Part shown: positions 32,927-45,128 of the stretch, piece after piece | Numbering within the stretch: the stretch's first letter is position 1 | Layout: every line of letters starts with the position of its first letter | From: Ganoderma boninense | Taxonomy: Eukaryota; Basidiomycota; Agaricomycetes; Polyporales; Polyporaceae | Reading direction: 5' to 3' | Length of the DNA: 64,000 bases | Assembly (NCBI GenBank): GCA_002900995.3 | Contig: CM035310.1 | Location: 1 to 64,000, forward strand | Notes under the pieces: model-generated | Seen by the model: the letters and a program-made list of their open reading frames with translations, nothing else | Database searches by the model: none | Told to the model about the DNA's origin: nothing | Position numbers and translations under genes: made by a program

Positions 32927-34250
32927 ATGTTGACCCTCGTCGTTCTCCTCGTTCTCTATCTCTGCCTCCCCGGCTTCCTAGAGAGGTTTCGTCCTCCCCC
33001 TCGTCCTCCGGCTCGTCCTCCGGCTCGTCCTCCGGCTCGTAATCTTCCCGAACGCGAGTCCTTGGCCGATCCACAAGGATTGAGCCATGCTGGTCATGGC
33101 CCTGAGCCTTATCGGGCGCACCCGAGCAATGATACACGGTACGTTGCCACTATCCTCATGTAACGACACACTCTCATTAAGCACTCCTGTTTTGCACTTA
33201 AGCCCTGCGCCGGTCGCCATCCCCACAAACCGAGAGAGACCTTCTTCTTGCCGTGCCTCTGCTCCATCGACTTCCGATAACAGTCGGTCTCGCGGAAAAC
33301 GTCAAGTGTCAACTCCACAACCGGTCATAGTGTCTGGCGACGCCAACCCCCCGCCACCACGGCTGCTTCCAGGGTCTCTCTCTCATCCCCCGGCCAGTCT
33401 TTCGTCGAGAGGTTTTCGGGCTTGAAGGTGAATACCACGGATCCCCGCCTCGCCTCACCTGTCAGAGTCTCTCGCGTTGGTCCGACTACTCGCCCTGCTC
33501 GCACCCTTTCTTTGTCTCCCCTGACGACTCCCCCTTCCTCCCCCCCGCCGTCTCCGTCTCCGTCTCCGTCTCCGTCTCCTTGCAAGACACCGATTCCATC
33601 CCAGTCAAAGTTTCGCGGTCACCCTCTTGCCAGTGGGAGTGGTGTTGTGAGCAACCGTTCTCATCCTGGCATGACGATCGGTACTTACCTTTGCTGAACA
33701 GGATTTTTCATTGTACAAGAAGAAGATTCGCGCTCTGACGAAGTCCCCTCGGAAGCCGCCCTCCAAGTCTGCTGGGAAGTTGCGCGCTGAGCTCGCCACC
33801 GACGTTACTACCATCACGACCTGGTTCTACAAGCTTTCAGCCAATATCGAACTGCTTGCCAGCCCCCCGGACCTCACTGGTCATCCGGAGCGCCTGTCTC
33901 TGGGCGACATTTACTTTGACCGCGTTGGAGACGCTTACCGGCTGTGGCTTTGGTCCTTGGATGAGTCCCGTGCAACGTACTGGAAGCCAGTTCCGTTTGG
34001 TTACCAACGGGGCGACGGTAAGCATTTGATCGTGACGCGGAAGAATCACCTCCTGTCATGGGTTACCCCTTCGTACTACAAACAAATTGGAAGTAACGGT
34101 GAGTACAAACATATTTTCATTTACGCGCAGCGCCTTATTGCAGCTACACAGATGGTTCCTCCATCGGCGAGGGCGAGGGCGAGGATTAATCTCACTCTAC
34201 CTGTGCGTACCTGCTCTCTGCTGATGGCGGTACCGCACATCTCGGTATAA
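32927..34250 (+). CDS. single-pass membrane protein, Pro-rich linker, novel C-terminal domain (family member 2)
   Basis: Start at 32927 with an immediate hydrophobic helix (LTLVVLLVLYLCLPGFL). A Pro/Arg tract made of 12-bp repeats (about 33000-33040) follows. Exon 1 ends at 33138 with a GTACGT donor. Middle exons (about 33182-33655) are Pro/Ser-rich with a 6-bp repeat encoding PSPSPS; one splice join near 33255-33330 is uncertain. The final exon begins near 33700 (DFSLYKKKIRALTKSPRK, basic) and contains PPDLTG, ERLSLGDIYFDRVGDAYRLW, YWKPVPFGYQRGDGKHLIV and SWVTP. These align with PPDL, ELRLGDLFLHRHDEGIQIW, WKKIPVGYVRVDGRILAF and SWLDP in the gene at 6016-7417. So it is a paralog with the same architecture. 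It lies 300 bp upstream of repeat copy D. Function unknown. Confidence 0.7.
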
Positions 34251-34549
34251 AACGGTCTCGGTCATAGCGCTGTTGGAACCTTCCCTCCACCTTACCATAC
34301 AACCCTTTAGTCCTCGCCTCCTCTTCTCCCCTGTGCACGTACCTGATTCCCTTTCGTGATCTTTAGAACATCTCATGAAGTCGTTTCTTCCTTCCCTCTG
34401 ATCGCCCAGTCTCTCCTTCCCTGATACCATGCAATTATATTCGCCATTAGACAGCGATTTCTGAGCGCACGCTGACAGTCTGCATACGTAGTGCAGTGTG
34501 ATAAGGTGGTCTCGATCATACCCACTTGCTAACTGGAATAAGGAGAGGA
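34251..34549. other. spacer before repeat copy D
   Basis: No supported gene. It is pyrimidine-rich on the plus strand and presumably holds the 3' UTR of the preceding gene. Confidence 0.4.
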
Positions 34550-35310
34550 CAAGCGGACGGAGTAGCAGAGCAGAGCAGAGCAGAGTGGGACCCTGCGGAG
34601 CGCAGGCGTACGGATCCGGGCCGAGAGACGCCGTTCAGCGCTTGCCCTCGCTTGCCACGTCTGGCCTCTTTGCTTCGCTCGAATTTGCACCACGCCCCAC
34701 CCCACCCTCCGCTTTGTCTTGATGCGTCTCCTCCAGCTCGCTCCATCCGCAATGTCCACTGGCCCGCCATCCTCAGTGCGCCCTTGCAATGACGGTCCGG
34801 CTCGATCGGCTCACCTCCCTGGAGGCGTCGGCGGGCGAGGCCTGAGCGACGATGGCGAGGACTCCGGTGACGAGCGCGCAGGTCTGCCCATACTACCACC
34901 CTCTCCTCTCTGCAACTCCGTCCATCGTGGTCCGCAAAGCACCCTGCAATGACGGCTCGGCTCGATCGGCTCACCTCCCTGGAGGCGTCGGCGGGCGAGG
35001 CCTGAGCGATGACGGCGAGGACTCCGGTGACGAGTGCGCGGGTCCGCAAGCCCGCAGGTGAGGCTCACTTCCTTCCACTCTTGTGGCCGTGTTCGTACGG
35101 GTATGCTGATCCGAATCACTTGTCCACGCTCTGCGACATCGCACGGCGGCGAAGGCTCCCAATCGTAGCCCGCCTTCGACGACAGCGATGCTCTGAGCGT
35201 CACGTCCTCGAGCTGGACGTGGCTCTCGTACGCCAAGATTCCGCTCTGGTCAACGTCGACCGCCCTCCGCTCCACTACTTTGACGACCTGTGGCCTAGAT
35301 ATCTTCCTCT
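34550..35310 (+). repeat. repeat family copy D
   Basis: Matches copy A from the AGAGC microsatellite onward at offset 33106 in the core with no indel between 34722 and 35266. It lacks one 10-bp unit (GGGACAGAGT) found in A. The right end follows the C-type sequence (TACTTTGACGACCTGTGGCC) rather than the A/B type, which carries about 19 extra bases there. Same orientation as A and C. Confidence 0.88.
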
Positions 35311-36028
35311 CCTCGCCCTGCATGGTCGGCGAGTTATTGTTGGGCCGCCTTCGTCAAGGCGGCCTTTCCTTAGGCAGTTGGACTGCCATCCGGCGAATTT
35401 GTGATAATTGGTTCGTCCAATATCCCTCCGCACCGCATTTCCCCATGTCCTTCGCTTTAGTCCTCCGTGCCCTCATCCGCTGCTCCTTTCTATGCTCCAT
35501 CCTGACACTTATTGGCACTGTCCAGTTTTGTGGCTTACCTGTGCCGTTGGATGTGCCACTGTTCAACGTGAGACACTCAATTCACCGTCGTCGTCCGCTG
35601 TCTTCGCAGCGCTTCACCTCCCTACGCTTTGTTGCATGCTTAATGTCACTGTTGGTGCTGCGAGTGGAGTCCCACCTTTATCTCGGCGGTTTCCTTTTGG
35701 ATGTGGTCATCAAACATGCGGACCACCGCTGAGCTGCTTGTCTTCCGCACGCCAACGCCGGGGGAGCGTGTGTGTCAGGGGGATAGATTTCGGATCATAT
35801 TAGAAGCATGGAGCACGGAGTGAAATGGGTCCCAGTAAGATGCGCATGGACTGGAGCGATGACGGGGGACGATGGTCTCATCTTCGCCGTTTTCCCCTCC
35901 CCGTTTATGCTTTCGTAACTGCCCAGGTAGTAGTCATTCTATCGTTACCATACTGCATGCAGATCAAAGACCTTTCCTAGTTGCCATTCATGCCAGAAAA
36001 CCCTCAGGGCAGAATCGAAAACTGATGC
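35311..36028. other. no supported gene
   Basis: ORFs of up to 150 codons overlap on the plus strand but have no family match, start context or splice support. A short perfect inverted pair (GGCCGCCTT/AAGGCGGCC, 35344-35368) is visible. Confidence 0.4.
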
Positions 36029-36286
36029 AAAAGTTTAACTTTTCTCGTTCAGATATTCTTTGAACGAAAAGCCAGTCAGCACGTGATTTTCTTTCTATAC
36101 GTAGCCAGTTTTGTCCCATCAAAAATGACGCAATCCTTTCATAAATTTTTCGTCGCCAAGAAGTGGCCAAAAGTGTGTAGTTTTCTTTCAAAAAGAACCC
36201 CCGTCAAAGTCGGATGAAAAGTCATCCACCCGTAATCCCTTTTTCGACGATTTTGCTCCGAAGAAAATTCGGGAATCCCCGCCGTG
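36029..36286 (-). repeat. AT-rich dispersed repeat, copy 2
   Basis: Reverse complement of 524-782 with scattered substitutions. The palindromic AAAAGTTTAACTTTT marks the inner end, and CCCCGCCGTG the outer end. It is the right-hand boundary of the 35.8-kb region bracketed by this repeat. Confidence 0.8.
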
Positions 36287-37177
36287 CACAGAACGGACTC
36301 CGTCAGCGCATGCAGCCAGGCGCGCAACTGACGCCTTGGACGACTTGTTCGGCGAATCGGAATCGGTCATTGGACCCGACCGTGCTGCCCTTCGGCATGA
36401 TCAACACGACACGCATACGAAAAGAATCGGAAGCGCGGGTTCACGATAAGGTTCCGGAATCCAGAGGGGTCACACAGAGCCTGTATTAATCCTTGCTCGT
36501 TTGAGAACAGGCGGGGTTGCGACAGCGAGGGGTTCCAAGCCGATCGGCCCATTGTGAGAGCAAGACCGTAGATAACGTGGATTCTGTGAGATACGGTTCA
36601 GGCTTGGCTGAGGTTTTTTATCCACAGAGAGTGATGAAACGACGTCTCACCGTGTGCCATAGCAGTACTGCTGACCTGGACCCATGAGTTGGGTCGGTCG
36701 TCGCAAGCGGTCATGGAAGTCCGACGAAGATATGTGACAGTGAAGCCATCGAGGCCCGTCCAGACATCGATACCGGTCACACATCTGTAGGAAAGACGAG
36801 GTCATGTGGCCACGGAGTCCAAGCACCTGCGGCTCCATCCACTCGTGGACGCGACGGACAACGGTGAGATTCTGTGTTGCGCCAGCGCGAAGACTTCGTG
36901 CGATGTTTGACAAGTTAGTGGCTTGCCAGTTCTCGTATCGTGAGCAGCGTGCTCACCAACTACTTAGAGGGCCAGATGTATTGAAACACCGATGCGAGGG
37001 TTTGAAGTTCTGAGTTGCGGAGGGTCGGGCCGGATGAACGGCCCCACACGGCACACGTTCCGATAATCCCCGAGCTGCGAAATCGCTGGATATCACTCAG
37101 TCTTGCTGCCAATTACATTCATCAGTCCAATTGCTTCGAACACCCCGTCTGGCAGTACGTCATTGGCTTGAGCAGGT
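36287..37177. other. no supported gene
   Basis: A minus-strand stretch at 36647-36913 is open for 88 codons, with Trp and Cys residues spaced as in basidiomycete F-box-related proteins. No start, splice structure or F-box could be confirmed. The remainder shows nothing. Confidence 0.4.
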
Positions 37178-39432
37178 TTACAAGCCAGAGTCATGCATGT
37201 TAGCTAAGATGGCTGCAGTGTTTACGCCTTGGAACAGCTCAAACTCTGCATCGACATCGCACACTGCAGGACCATCTGGGAGCTGAGAAAATAAGGCAAT
37301 TAGACTACGATCCTGATGTCCGGCGGAGGACAGGGGTTCGGAACCTCACCTCTCCGGAGACGAAGTAGGTATTCGCTATCGCGTTGGCGCAGGTCGAAGG
37401 GGCCACAAAGGTGGTGTGCTGCGAAGCGAGTCACTGAAGTTCAACACCTGACCCTTCTCGCGCGGAGCCGAAAGCAATCCGAAGACGCAGAGCTTACCCC
37501 AAAACCGTTCTGCGTAACCAAGGTTGCACTCTGGCCAAGCAGATCGGCAAGTTGTTGTGCGTTCGCGAGGGGTGTAGCAGGATCGAACTATCGACAAGTC
37601 AACGTCCTGTCCCAAACCCAAGAATCGACCGTGTCACGGCCGGAACAGACCGAGTTGCTTGCAATGATGATCTTGTTTGCAAGGGTCTTGTTGAACGGGC
37701 CCCGGTATCGCTCGACTGACCGCACTGGCCAGAAAGGGCACACATATATCGCAGCAGGCCACAGACCGCCATCTATACGGTTCATGTAAAGTGAGCCCCA
37801 CATCCCGAACGATGAATAACGGACATACACATGCGAGAAACGTGTCGGGACCTGTCGACGAGTCCATTAAAGACGTCGAGCACCGTCGTGCTGGGCCGAT
37901 CGATGCTGTCTCCACACCAGATCGCCGAGCTAGTGTAAGACACTCCGCCCTGATCGGTACGTCGAACAGAAGGAGCATCTCTGCGACCCAACGCAGGCAC
38001 TTTCACGGAAATCGGTACAAGTTCGCGCTGAATCAAGGACGAGTTCTCGTGCGTCTCCTGTGAGACGGCTTGGACGAGCTGAAGATACGTTGAGTTCACG
38101 AAGGTGGACCATCCGCTCGGCGTGTACATTTGCGATAAGAATAACGCTTCGGATTCACCAAGAAGTGAGTATTAATCTAATTGCCACACGATGTGGCCCA
38201 CTCACATCTAATATCACTCGAAGAGACCGGAACTGAAGGGTCCTTTCGTGCAGCATCATGGGCAACTTGCAGAAGCGACTGAATTTTCAGGTCGATTTCT
38301 GCAGCGCTTGAAGCATTCGCAGCTATGGGACACCCTTGGCTGCCGGCAAGGGCACATCCTGTAACGAAGCCTTCGTATACATTGTCCGCATCCGTGATGA
38401 TATCCCCTCCGCTCTGTGATTCAACCCCTCAAAAAGACACTGAGACGACGACGGCCGGGAAGTAAGCACGTACCAACGATATCTGCTTCGTCGCGAAAGT
38501 GACGGGGTTCACCACACCGTCCAATATCACCTTCCCGACACGCTGAAGGCACTCTTGAGTAACCGTCGGCCGAGGCGCATCATCCCAGTCCACTTACTTC
38601 GGGGAACACTACGGGGTAGGTTTTAGAGGCGCATGAAGAAAACGGCAGAAAGGACGTACTGTTCACAAACCAAGAACCTAGGAGCGTCCCATACGACGTT
38701 CCGATATAGTTGATGGGTTGACCGGGTCCATCCAAAGCGTCCGCAAGGGCGACTAGGTCCCGCACGGTGGCCGCGGCGCCGACGTACCTCAAGTACTTTC
38801 CAGATGGGCCGCTGAGACACTTTTCGCCGAGCTTCTGGTACTTCTGCTGCATGATAGAGGCTTGCGAGTACAGTGTCTCGATGTCTGCGGAGTTGGTGAA
38901 GTTGCCCGTGTACTCGATCCCGGTCAACTCGATAGTACCGTTGAAGAACGCGTCGTGCTCTTCGGTGCCGTTGAAGCAGAATATTTCTCCCGGTCTGTAA
39001 AACCAAGATTAGCCACATTTACGCTCTAGCACGGAAATCGCTCACGTACATGGTGAGAGAGCCAACACCGCGAGGATCCCAGGTGACAATGTCATACACA
39101 CCGCCCGTAACGTCAAGTAGGGTTTCCCCGTTGGCGTCTAAAGCCTCCAAGCCAGAGCCACCGGGACCCCCTGGATTGAAGAACACGGTACCACGGCGCT
39201 CCTGGGTTGCATTCGCTTTGATGATGGCGAGCCGGCCCGTACCGGCTGTGGGATCATGATAATCTAGCGGAATATCGAAAAAGCTGCATAACAGCGTGGG
39301 GTTCGTGACGTTGAACGAGTTACATGAGCCCCATTGTATTGGGGACGAGGCTCGCGCCAAGAGGCTGACCTGGGAGAAGGAAAGCAGGGAGAGTAGCGAG
39401 AGACGAGATGGGCGGGGTCGACTGGAGAACAT
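37178..39432 (-). CDS. secreted serine peptidase, S33/TAP-like family
   Basis: The start at 39432 gives a signal peptide (LSLLSLLSFSQVSLLARA). The alpha/beta-hydrolase fold shows FFDIPLDYHDP, then FFNPGGPGGSG (oxyanion loop), then DIVTWDPRGVG. The nucleophile elbow is INYIGTSYGTLLGSWFVN, with Ser in GTSYG. C-terminal exons carry WPVRSVERYRGPFNKTLANK, then FDPATPLANAQQLADLLGQS with the catalytic Asp, then NGFG joined to HTTFVAPSTCANAIA with the catalytic His. It ends LANMHDSGL at 37178. The triad is complete. Family members release amino-terminal di/tripeptides or prolyl residues from peptides outside the cell. Roughly eight or nine short introns. A TATATAAA box lies about 40 bp upstream of the start. 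Confidence 0.85.
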
Positions 39433-39466
39433 GTTAATGATGTTTGCTCCAACGCGCGCAACGAGA

Positions 39467-39476
39467 GGTTTATATA
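39467..39476 (-). promoter_or_regulatory. TATA-like box of the S33 peptidase gene
   Basis: On the minus strand, GGTATATAAACC lies about 37 bp upstream of the start codon at 39432. It is the only TATA-like element near the start; the short leader implied is unusual but possible. Confidence 0.5.
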
Positions 39477-39839
39477 CCTGGAGACCGCGCGTAACCGCGG
39501 TTCCGCCATACTGCGACGTCATACTCGGACACAGTGATCGCAGGCGATGCGCCGGGGATACTGGGGCCGTCACGAGAGGAGCGAAACATACCCAGGCTGA
39601 TCCACTGTCCTCGGACAATTTTTGACATGAGTCGCGGCTCATCGGGTGCTTTGAGTCTTTGACTCCTCCTCGAAGCTGCGTTCGCCAATGCGCGACTCGA
39701 TTCATAATTAATTTCTGTCAAGATGACCTGAGGAAGGGTCTAAATCAGGCACTGTACGATGTAATGGTCGTTGATGGGGCTCACCTATGTCCAACAACCT
39801 ACTCAGGAGCTATTATACACGACACACTGGTACTCGCTA

Positions 39840-40890
39840 TCACCTACACTCGTAGCGAGTAGCCCAGTCCTTAAACAGAACCGCAATAACATCTCGCCGG
39901 CCCTCGCACAAGGAAGACTTGGGGACAAGCGCAACTCGATCCCGATCATACTCGTACCTGCTGGCCGTTTCCTCCAACGTAGACTTCACTTCCTTCTCCG
40001 TTTCCCCGAAGCATACGATGTCCAGCCTTTCCAACACCGTCGCCCTCTCGACGCACTCCAGCTGCTCGAACGCCAGCATGACGCGGTCCGCTGACGAGTA
40101 CACCCGGCGGAGGGTGTGGATGCTGGGGGAGAGGATCAGGTGGCTTATCTCCGTGTCGATCATGCATGTGTCGAGGCTCATAAAGTCCCGCAGATTCGAC
40201 GCACAAGGAAGATATGGGTAGTAGACCTGGCCGTGGACGGGGCCGAGCCACAAGGATGTCACTGCGGCCGGAATGACGCCGATGAGGCGGTCCCAGTGCA
40301 TTTGACAGACGCAGAAGATCGCAAGGGCGCGTAAGGACGTACACTGGGTAAGAATGTGGTGAACGAGGGTGATTGGCCATGCGCTGGAGTTGTAAGGGAG
40401 GTCGTGTTGTTCCACGCTGCTTGTGGGTCCGATCCAGAGCTTGTGAACGAGCGACGCAGGAGTGGTAGGGGATAAGGGAGTGTCTTCCGGGTTGAATGTT
40501 ACAGCATCAGCGAAGTGTGCGATGGCTCGAGAGGAAGAGAGGGTGACATCGTCGTAGAGCAGAGGGAGAATCCAGAAGCGAGCCGTGCGACATTACTCGA
40601 CACAGCGTTGCTGCGGAAGAGGGACGTTTGGACGCGAAGCTGAAGACTGTATTGGAGGATGAGGATTCTGGTAATCAAATCATGTAGTGGGCTCTCACCC
40701 TAGAAATGCAGAAGAAGAGAAGGACTGAGCACTGCCAGCGACGAGTTTGATGCCCTGATCGTAGGTACCGTGAGACCCACCTTGTGGATAACTTCCATCG
40801 GCAATGTATGTTCCGATGCCGTGTGGGGGTGACTGTCGATCATCTTCCGAATGGTCTCTGTGAGTCGTGCCTGCTCTGGAAGGTTCATGA
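39840..40890 (-). CDS. uncharacterised basidiomycete protein, F-box/LRR-like
   Basis: The main exon (to TAG at 39840) encodes VEQHDLPYNSSAWPITLVHH, LTQCTSLRALAIFCVCQMHW, GVIPAAVTSLWLGPVHGQVY, SNLRDFMSLDTCMI and a C-terminus ending KDWATRYECR. The alternating Leu/Ser pattern resembles the divergent leucine-rich regions of expanded F-box-related proteins in Agaricomycetes. Upstream, DDVTLSSSRAIAHFADAVTF and an exon with TLPMEVIHK (about 40790) fit an F-box-like start. Splice joins upstream of 40600 are not certain. No specific function can be assigned. Confidence 0.5.
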
Positions 40891-41165
40891 GGTCGCGAGG
40901 AAGACTGGGGATGAGGTGCTCGCTGAGTGCAGCTCGATATTTACTTCAAGTTGGCACGCTAGTTCATTGACTTACTTAATGGAAGCGCGCGCCCGACTCG
41001 CGTGCCCATTTTGACGATGCACACTAAGACATTCGAATTTCCCCGAAGTATCTATGTATCTCTGGCTACGCTAGGGACACTTGTACATGGGAAGAGGAAA
41101 ACTTCGCACAGTAAACACGTCACGAAAATATGCTGCACAGGTCCGAGAAGAAGTCCGATGTCCGC

Positions 41166-42840
41166 TTAGATATCTGTCTTCGGCAGGTTGGCCAAGATCT
41201 GACTGGTGGACACTCCAGCGTAGATTTGGAAGGTATCATCCACTTCGCACACAGTGTTGTTCCCTTCAGGAAGCTGAAAGCGCATGACGGTCAGTAACGC
41301 ATCCTCAACTCCGTTCGTGTATTATGCGCGGCGTACCGTGTTGTTCATCATGTAGGTCAGCATGATGTCGTTGATCATGTCGACTGCCCAACCGCGGCTT
41401 GGGAGGTGTGCTGGCGCCGCGCGAGTCAATCCATGGAGTAAGATTCTGAGAGCGTAAATGCCTTACCCCGAAGCCGTTCATGCGCACCAGAGTGGCGGAG
41501 TCCCCGAGGCCCGAGGCGACCTTCTTCGCGCCGTCGAACGGCGTGATCGGGTCATACTGTCGGGGACGTCAGAGTACAAGGACCTCATACCGCGAGCAAT
41601 GGCGTACCGTGTTTCCGATGACGAGAATGCGGTTGGCGAGAGTCTTGTTGAAAGGACCCAGGTATCGCTCGACCGCGCGGTCAGGCCAGAAGGCACAGTT
41701 GTAGATAGGGTTGGGCCAGATCGCACCGACTGCCAAGGGTCATTAGGATGAAGCCAGTTTGAGAAGCAGAGGGAGGCACGTACACATGTGCGAGACGTTG
41801 TGGGCCGTGCTGATGACCGTGTCGAAGACGTCCTTCATCGTCGCGGTGTTGCTAGCCGTCCTATCCGGTGCGTCGCCGCACAGAATGGCCTGGGTCGTGT
41901 ACGATACGCTGGAGTTTTCCGCGCGTTTCGCGATGCTGACGAGCGGATTTAATGGATGGCACACTGCAAATATTAACAAGGGTAACATACCTGCGCCTAT
42001 GAGCTCAACCGCTTCGTGACGCTTCCATTTCCGAGCGACGTCGAGTTGAGCTCCTGGACGACTTGCGGGAGGCTCTCGTTCGTGAGACTGGTCCACGTCG
42101 ATGGGGAATATACCGCCGGCCACATCAGTTGCGCTATTCGCAACGCTTCAGCTCCTTGAACAATCGAAGGTGCAGAACACTCACTCCTCACGATCCCTGG
42201 GGTGATGGGACTCGACGCATTGGCCGCCTCCGCTGAGTGTGCAGCATCGATGATGTCCTGGATGTGGTCGTCGACGTCGAGGGGGCCGTCCCCAGTTGAA
42301 GCAAGGGCACAACCTTCAGGCCCGGCGAGAGCACAGCCGGTGACCAGGCCTTTGTAGACATCGTCAGAGTTCGGAAGCTGGGCAGGCCATCCCTAACGAG
42401 TTGATGCAGATGAGATGATCAAATCGCACGATAAATCAAGATCTCGCAGGCGTACCAGGAACCCTGCAGAAGTTTGAAAGACGTCGGGATTAACTACTCC
42501 GTCAAGAATGACGCGGCCCACGCGCTGAAGGGAACCATGTTAGTTCGTGCTCTAACGGCTAAAATTTAGGGCTTGCCTCCGGAAACACTAGAGACAGCAC
42601 TCGTGTAAGCAGAGGACGCGGAGCTGGATGGCACGGACACTTACTGTTGACAAACCAGGAGCCGAGGATCGTTCCGTACGACAGACCCATGTAATGATCG
42701 GCGTGCCCAGCGCCATCGAGCGCATCACGCCAAAGCGAGCATGTCGCGCCACCGTTGCGCCGTACCCATGTACTTGAGGTACCTTCCGGACGAATGCCGC
42801 TGGCCACCGCACCCCGAGCTCCGGTTACTTCCGCTGCATG
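41166..42840 (-). pseudogene. second S33/TAP-like peptidase, 5'-truncated and frameshifted at an assembly gap
   Basis: Paralog of the gene at 37178-39432. It has MGLSYGTILGSWFVN (nucleophile), GLVTGCALAGPEGCALAS, FWPDRAVERYLGPFNKTLAN, YDPITPFDGAKKVASGLGDS, MNGFG, and ends ILANLPKTDI at 41166. In the exon nearest the gap (42720-42840) the frame breaks twice relative to the paralog: one extra A near 42825 and a second shift near 42730. The N-terminal half, including signal peptide and oxyanion loop, is absent; the other side of the gap holds unrelated sequence. The frameshifts could be base-calling errors at a contig end or real decay. Confidence 0.75.
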
Positions 42841-42940
42841 NNNNNNNNNNNNNNNNNNNNNNNNNNNNNNNNNNNNNNNNNNNNNNNNNNNNNNNNNNNN
42901 NNNNNNNNNNNNNNNNNNNNNNNNNNNNNNNNNNNNNNNN
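42841..42940. other. assembly gap of 100 N
   Basis: A run of exactly 100 N, the usual placeholder for a gap of unknown size. Sequence left and right of it need not be adjacent in the genome. Confidence 1.
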
Positions 42941-44570
42941 GCCCTTGGCGGAGCGTGTTTCCGGCCGGTGGTTGGCCAGCGAGATAGTTTGCGATCCGTC
43001 CTCGATCCACTGCCGTGTCGTCTGGTCGAGTGAAAACTCTTGCGCATTGCTCGATTAGAATGGGGTAATTGGCGGATGGCGGTGGTCTGGGTGGGAGGCT
43101 GGGCGGTGTTTTGGTAGAGGAACGGATTCCTGTGGTCGTAGGGGGAGGGTAGAGGCCGAGGTTGCTGAGGGCTTGGGTGAGTCGTCTGAGTCAGATCTAT
43201 TACGACCGGATGGTTCCTGGTCAGGGGCTGGGTCGGGGACTGGTGTGAAATCTGGAGACGGGGGGCTTCGGCTGGTTCTCGGTATCCAATCGGCTGCTTC
43301 GGCGACCGGGGACGCTTCCGCGGGTTTTGCGGTTGGACGGGGAGGGATGTGTGTGTGGCGGGGATGGTTCTCGGTTGTCGTTCTGGACGGGTTCGTGGGT
43401 ATGGGCTTCCAGCACGTTCGACGGGCTCAGTGGCGGATGACGTGTACGAGATCCTGCGTTAGACGTTCCAGGTACCTCGGAGTTGTTGGTGCTGTGTGTC
43501 TGCTCCGTTGGCGGCTTCACGTGGGATTGGGTGCCACTCGGGTTTGAGGAAGCCAAGGGGGGTTTGGCTGTTGTATCGGTGGGGGCAGGGGTTTTTCTTG
43601 ACAGGGGAAGAGATTGTCGTCGAAGCATGAATGCGTCAATTCGGGTGGTCTGAGGGTACTTGGACCTGGGTGCCGTAGTCTTGGCACTCGTGCTTCCCTA
43701 GCTTCCCGTGCGTAGATAGCGCGGAGGATCGGTGGGGGAGATGGAGATGGGGATGGATATTGATATGTGGCGAGCAGCTGGTCCCAAGGGTCCATAGACT
43801 AGACAAAGAAGGTGTATGTAAGCGCAAAGTACGTGTACGTGTGAAGCAGGATGTGATAGGTAACTATGGTAGCAGTTTTACCGCGGTATGGCTAACCGGG
43901 GTCTCCTGCGCCGAGTTGTGACACGTGGTCACTGACTACTCGGGTTCCTCGGGTCCGAGGGGTGTGGAGGTGTGTAGCTGGGCAGTAATGCCGCTGACGT
44001 ATGGGGCTAGCGTAATGTGTATGACAAAATAGGTGGGTTGAACGAGGGCGATGATACCGTAGAGAGTGTAGGCGGGGCGATTATTGGTGGCGGGGAAACG
44101 GAAAACAACGTGTCCGGGAAGAATGGGGTAAAGAGAGCGTGAGACGTACGCCGTGACTTCTATCCCTTGGAACAGGGAGGTACGGGCTGGGCGGCGGATG
44201 AAGGTGGCGTGAGCCGGATTGATGAGTCGGGAGACGTTGATGATATGGACTTCGTCGTCGTATTCGTAGACGGAGTCGGAGTCTACGGCGGTGGTCGAGT
44301 GGTCGGAGTCGTGGTTGGATTCGGGTTCTATGTCGGTATCGGAGTCGTAGATAGGTGGTGGGGAACGGTAGCGCAAGTGTGGGGGTGGAATCGGGATGGG
44401 TGGTGTCGACGAAGGAGACGACGTCGGTGAGTGGGTGGGTGTGTCGATGGGGACGAGGTGATGGGTGGTGCCGTCGGCGAGGCGCACGACAGGCGGGGTG
44501 TCAGGGAGGTAGGAGAGAGTAGAGGATGATGAGGACGCCACGGTTGGCAACGAAAACGGTGCGCCGTAGG
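42941..44570 (-). mobile_element. degraded low-complexity ORFs, possibly retroelement-derived
   Basis: Minus-strand ORFs 43936-44550 (204 codons: PDTPPVVRLADGTTHHLVPI, then a Pro/Ser linker, then an acidic stretch with YEYDDEVHIINVSRLINPAH), 43517-43795 and 43221-43628 are open in different frames and do not join cleanly. The last continues towards the gap as NYPILIEQCARVF. The composition, frame breaks and contig end fit a decayed mobile element, but I see no reverse transcriptase, integrase or clear LTR, so the class is open. They may instead be a low-complexity host gene. Confidence 0.35.
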
Positions 44571-45128
44571 TCGAGGGGAGAGGTAGCTTTGAGTTATGAT
44601 AAGGCCAGATCGCTCAGCTAGCAATAAGCGAAGGATTGGGTGGAGTAAAGACCAACTCGAAGCTGGGGAGCTACCCCAGCTTCTGAGGGGTTTATATATT
44701 CTCTGAGGCCTGCGCACGGACCAGCCGCACGGACCAGGCTTTAGGGCAGGACATACGGGTCGTTACAGGTCGTGCTACGGCTAAGCGCGCGCTAAATCAT
44801 AAAGATTGTAACAGTGACGAGCATTCATGAGGCGAGGCAGCAAGAATATCGGACTGCTTTACATCATGCAGTGGGACCGAGTCAATGCAGGTGCGATCCA
44901 TGAACTGAACTCAGGCTGAGACTTTCTCCAGAGGGAAACGAGAGATGACGTTGGGATTGTTGCCTAGGGTGACTTAGTAGATGGTCATATGACAGGCTGA
45001 GGCTACGTCTCAAACATCTGATCGCGTCAATATCGACAGCCTGTCCTCCGGCGGTTCATCTTGTTGGGTCTCCTGACTCACGAGACGAACCCTAAAGGCC
45101 GCAGAAGATGAGCCTAACCATCGGGATT
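44571..45128. other. no supported gene
   Basis: Includes a TATATA motif near 44693 and GCACGGACCAG-type short direct repeats (about 44712-44736). Nothing else can be supported. Confidence 0.4.

Noticed and set aside
27300..35310. copies C and D as the two ends of a second complete transposon
   Set aside because: They are in direct, not inverted, orientation, are incomplete at different ends, and no transposase lies between them.
44690..44760. LTR boundary for the low-complexity ORFs at 42941-44570
   Set aside because: A TATATA motif and short direct repeats are present, but no second LTR copy, primer-binding site or polypurine tract is visible within the window.
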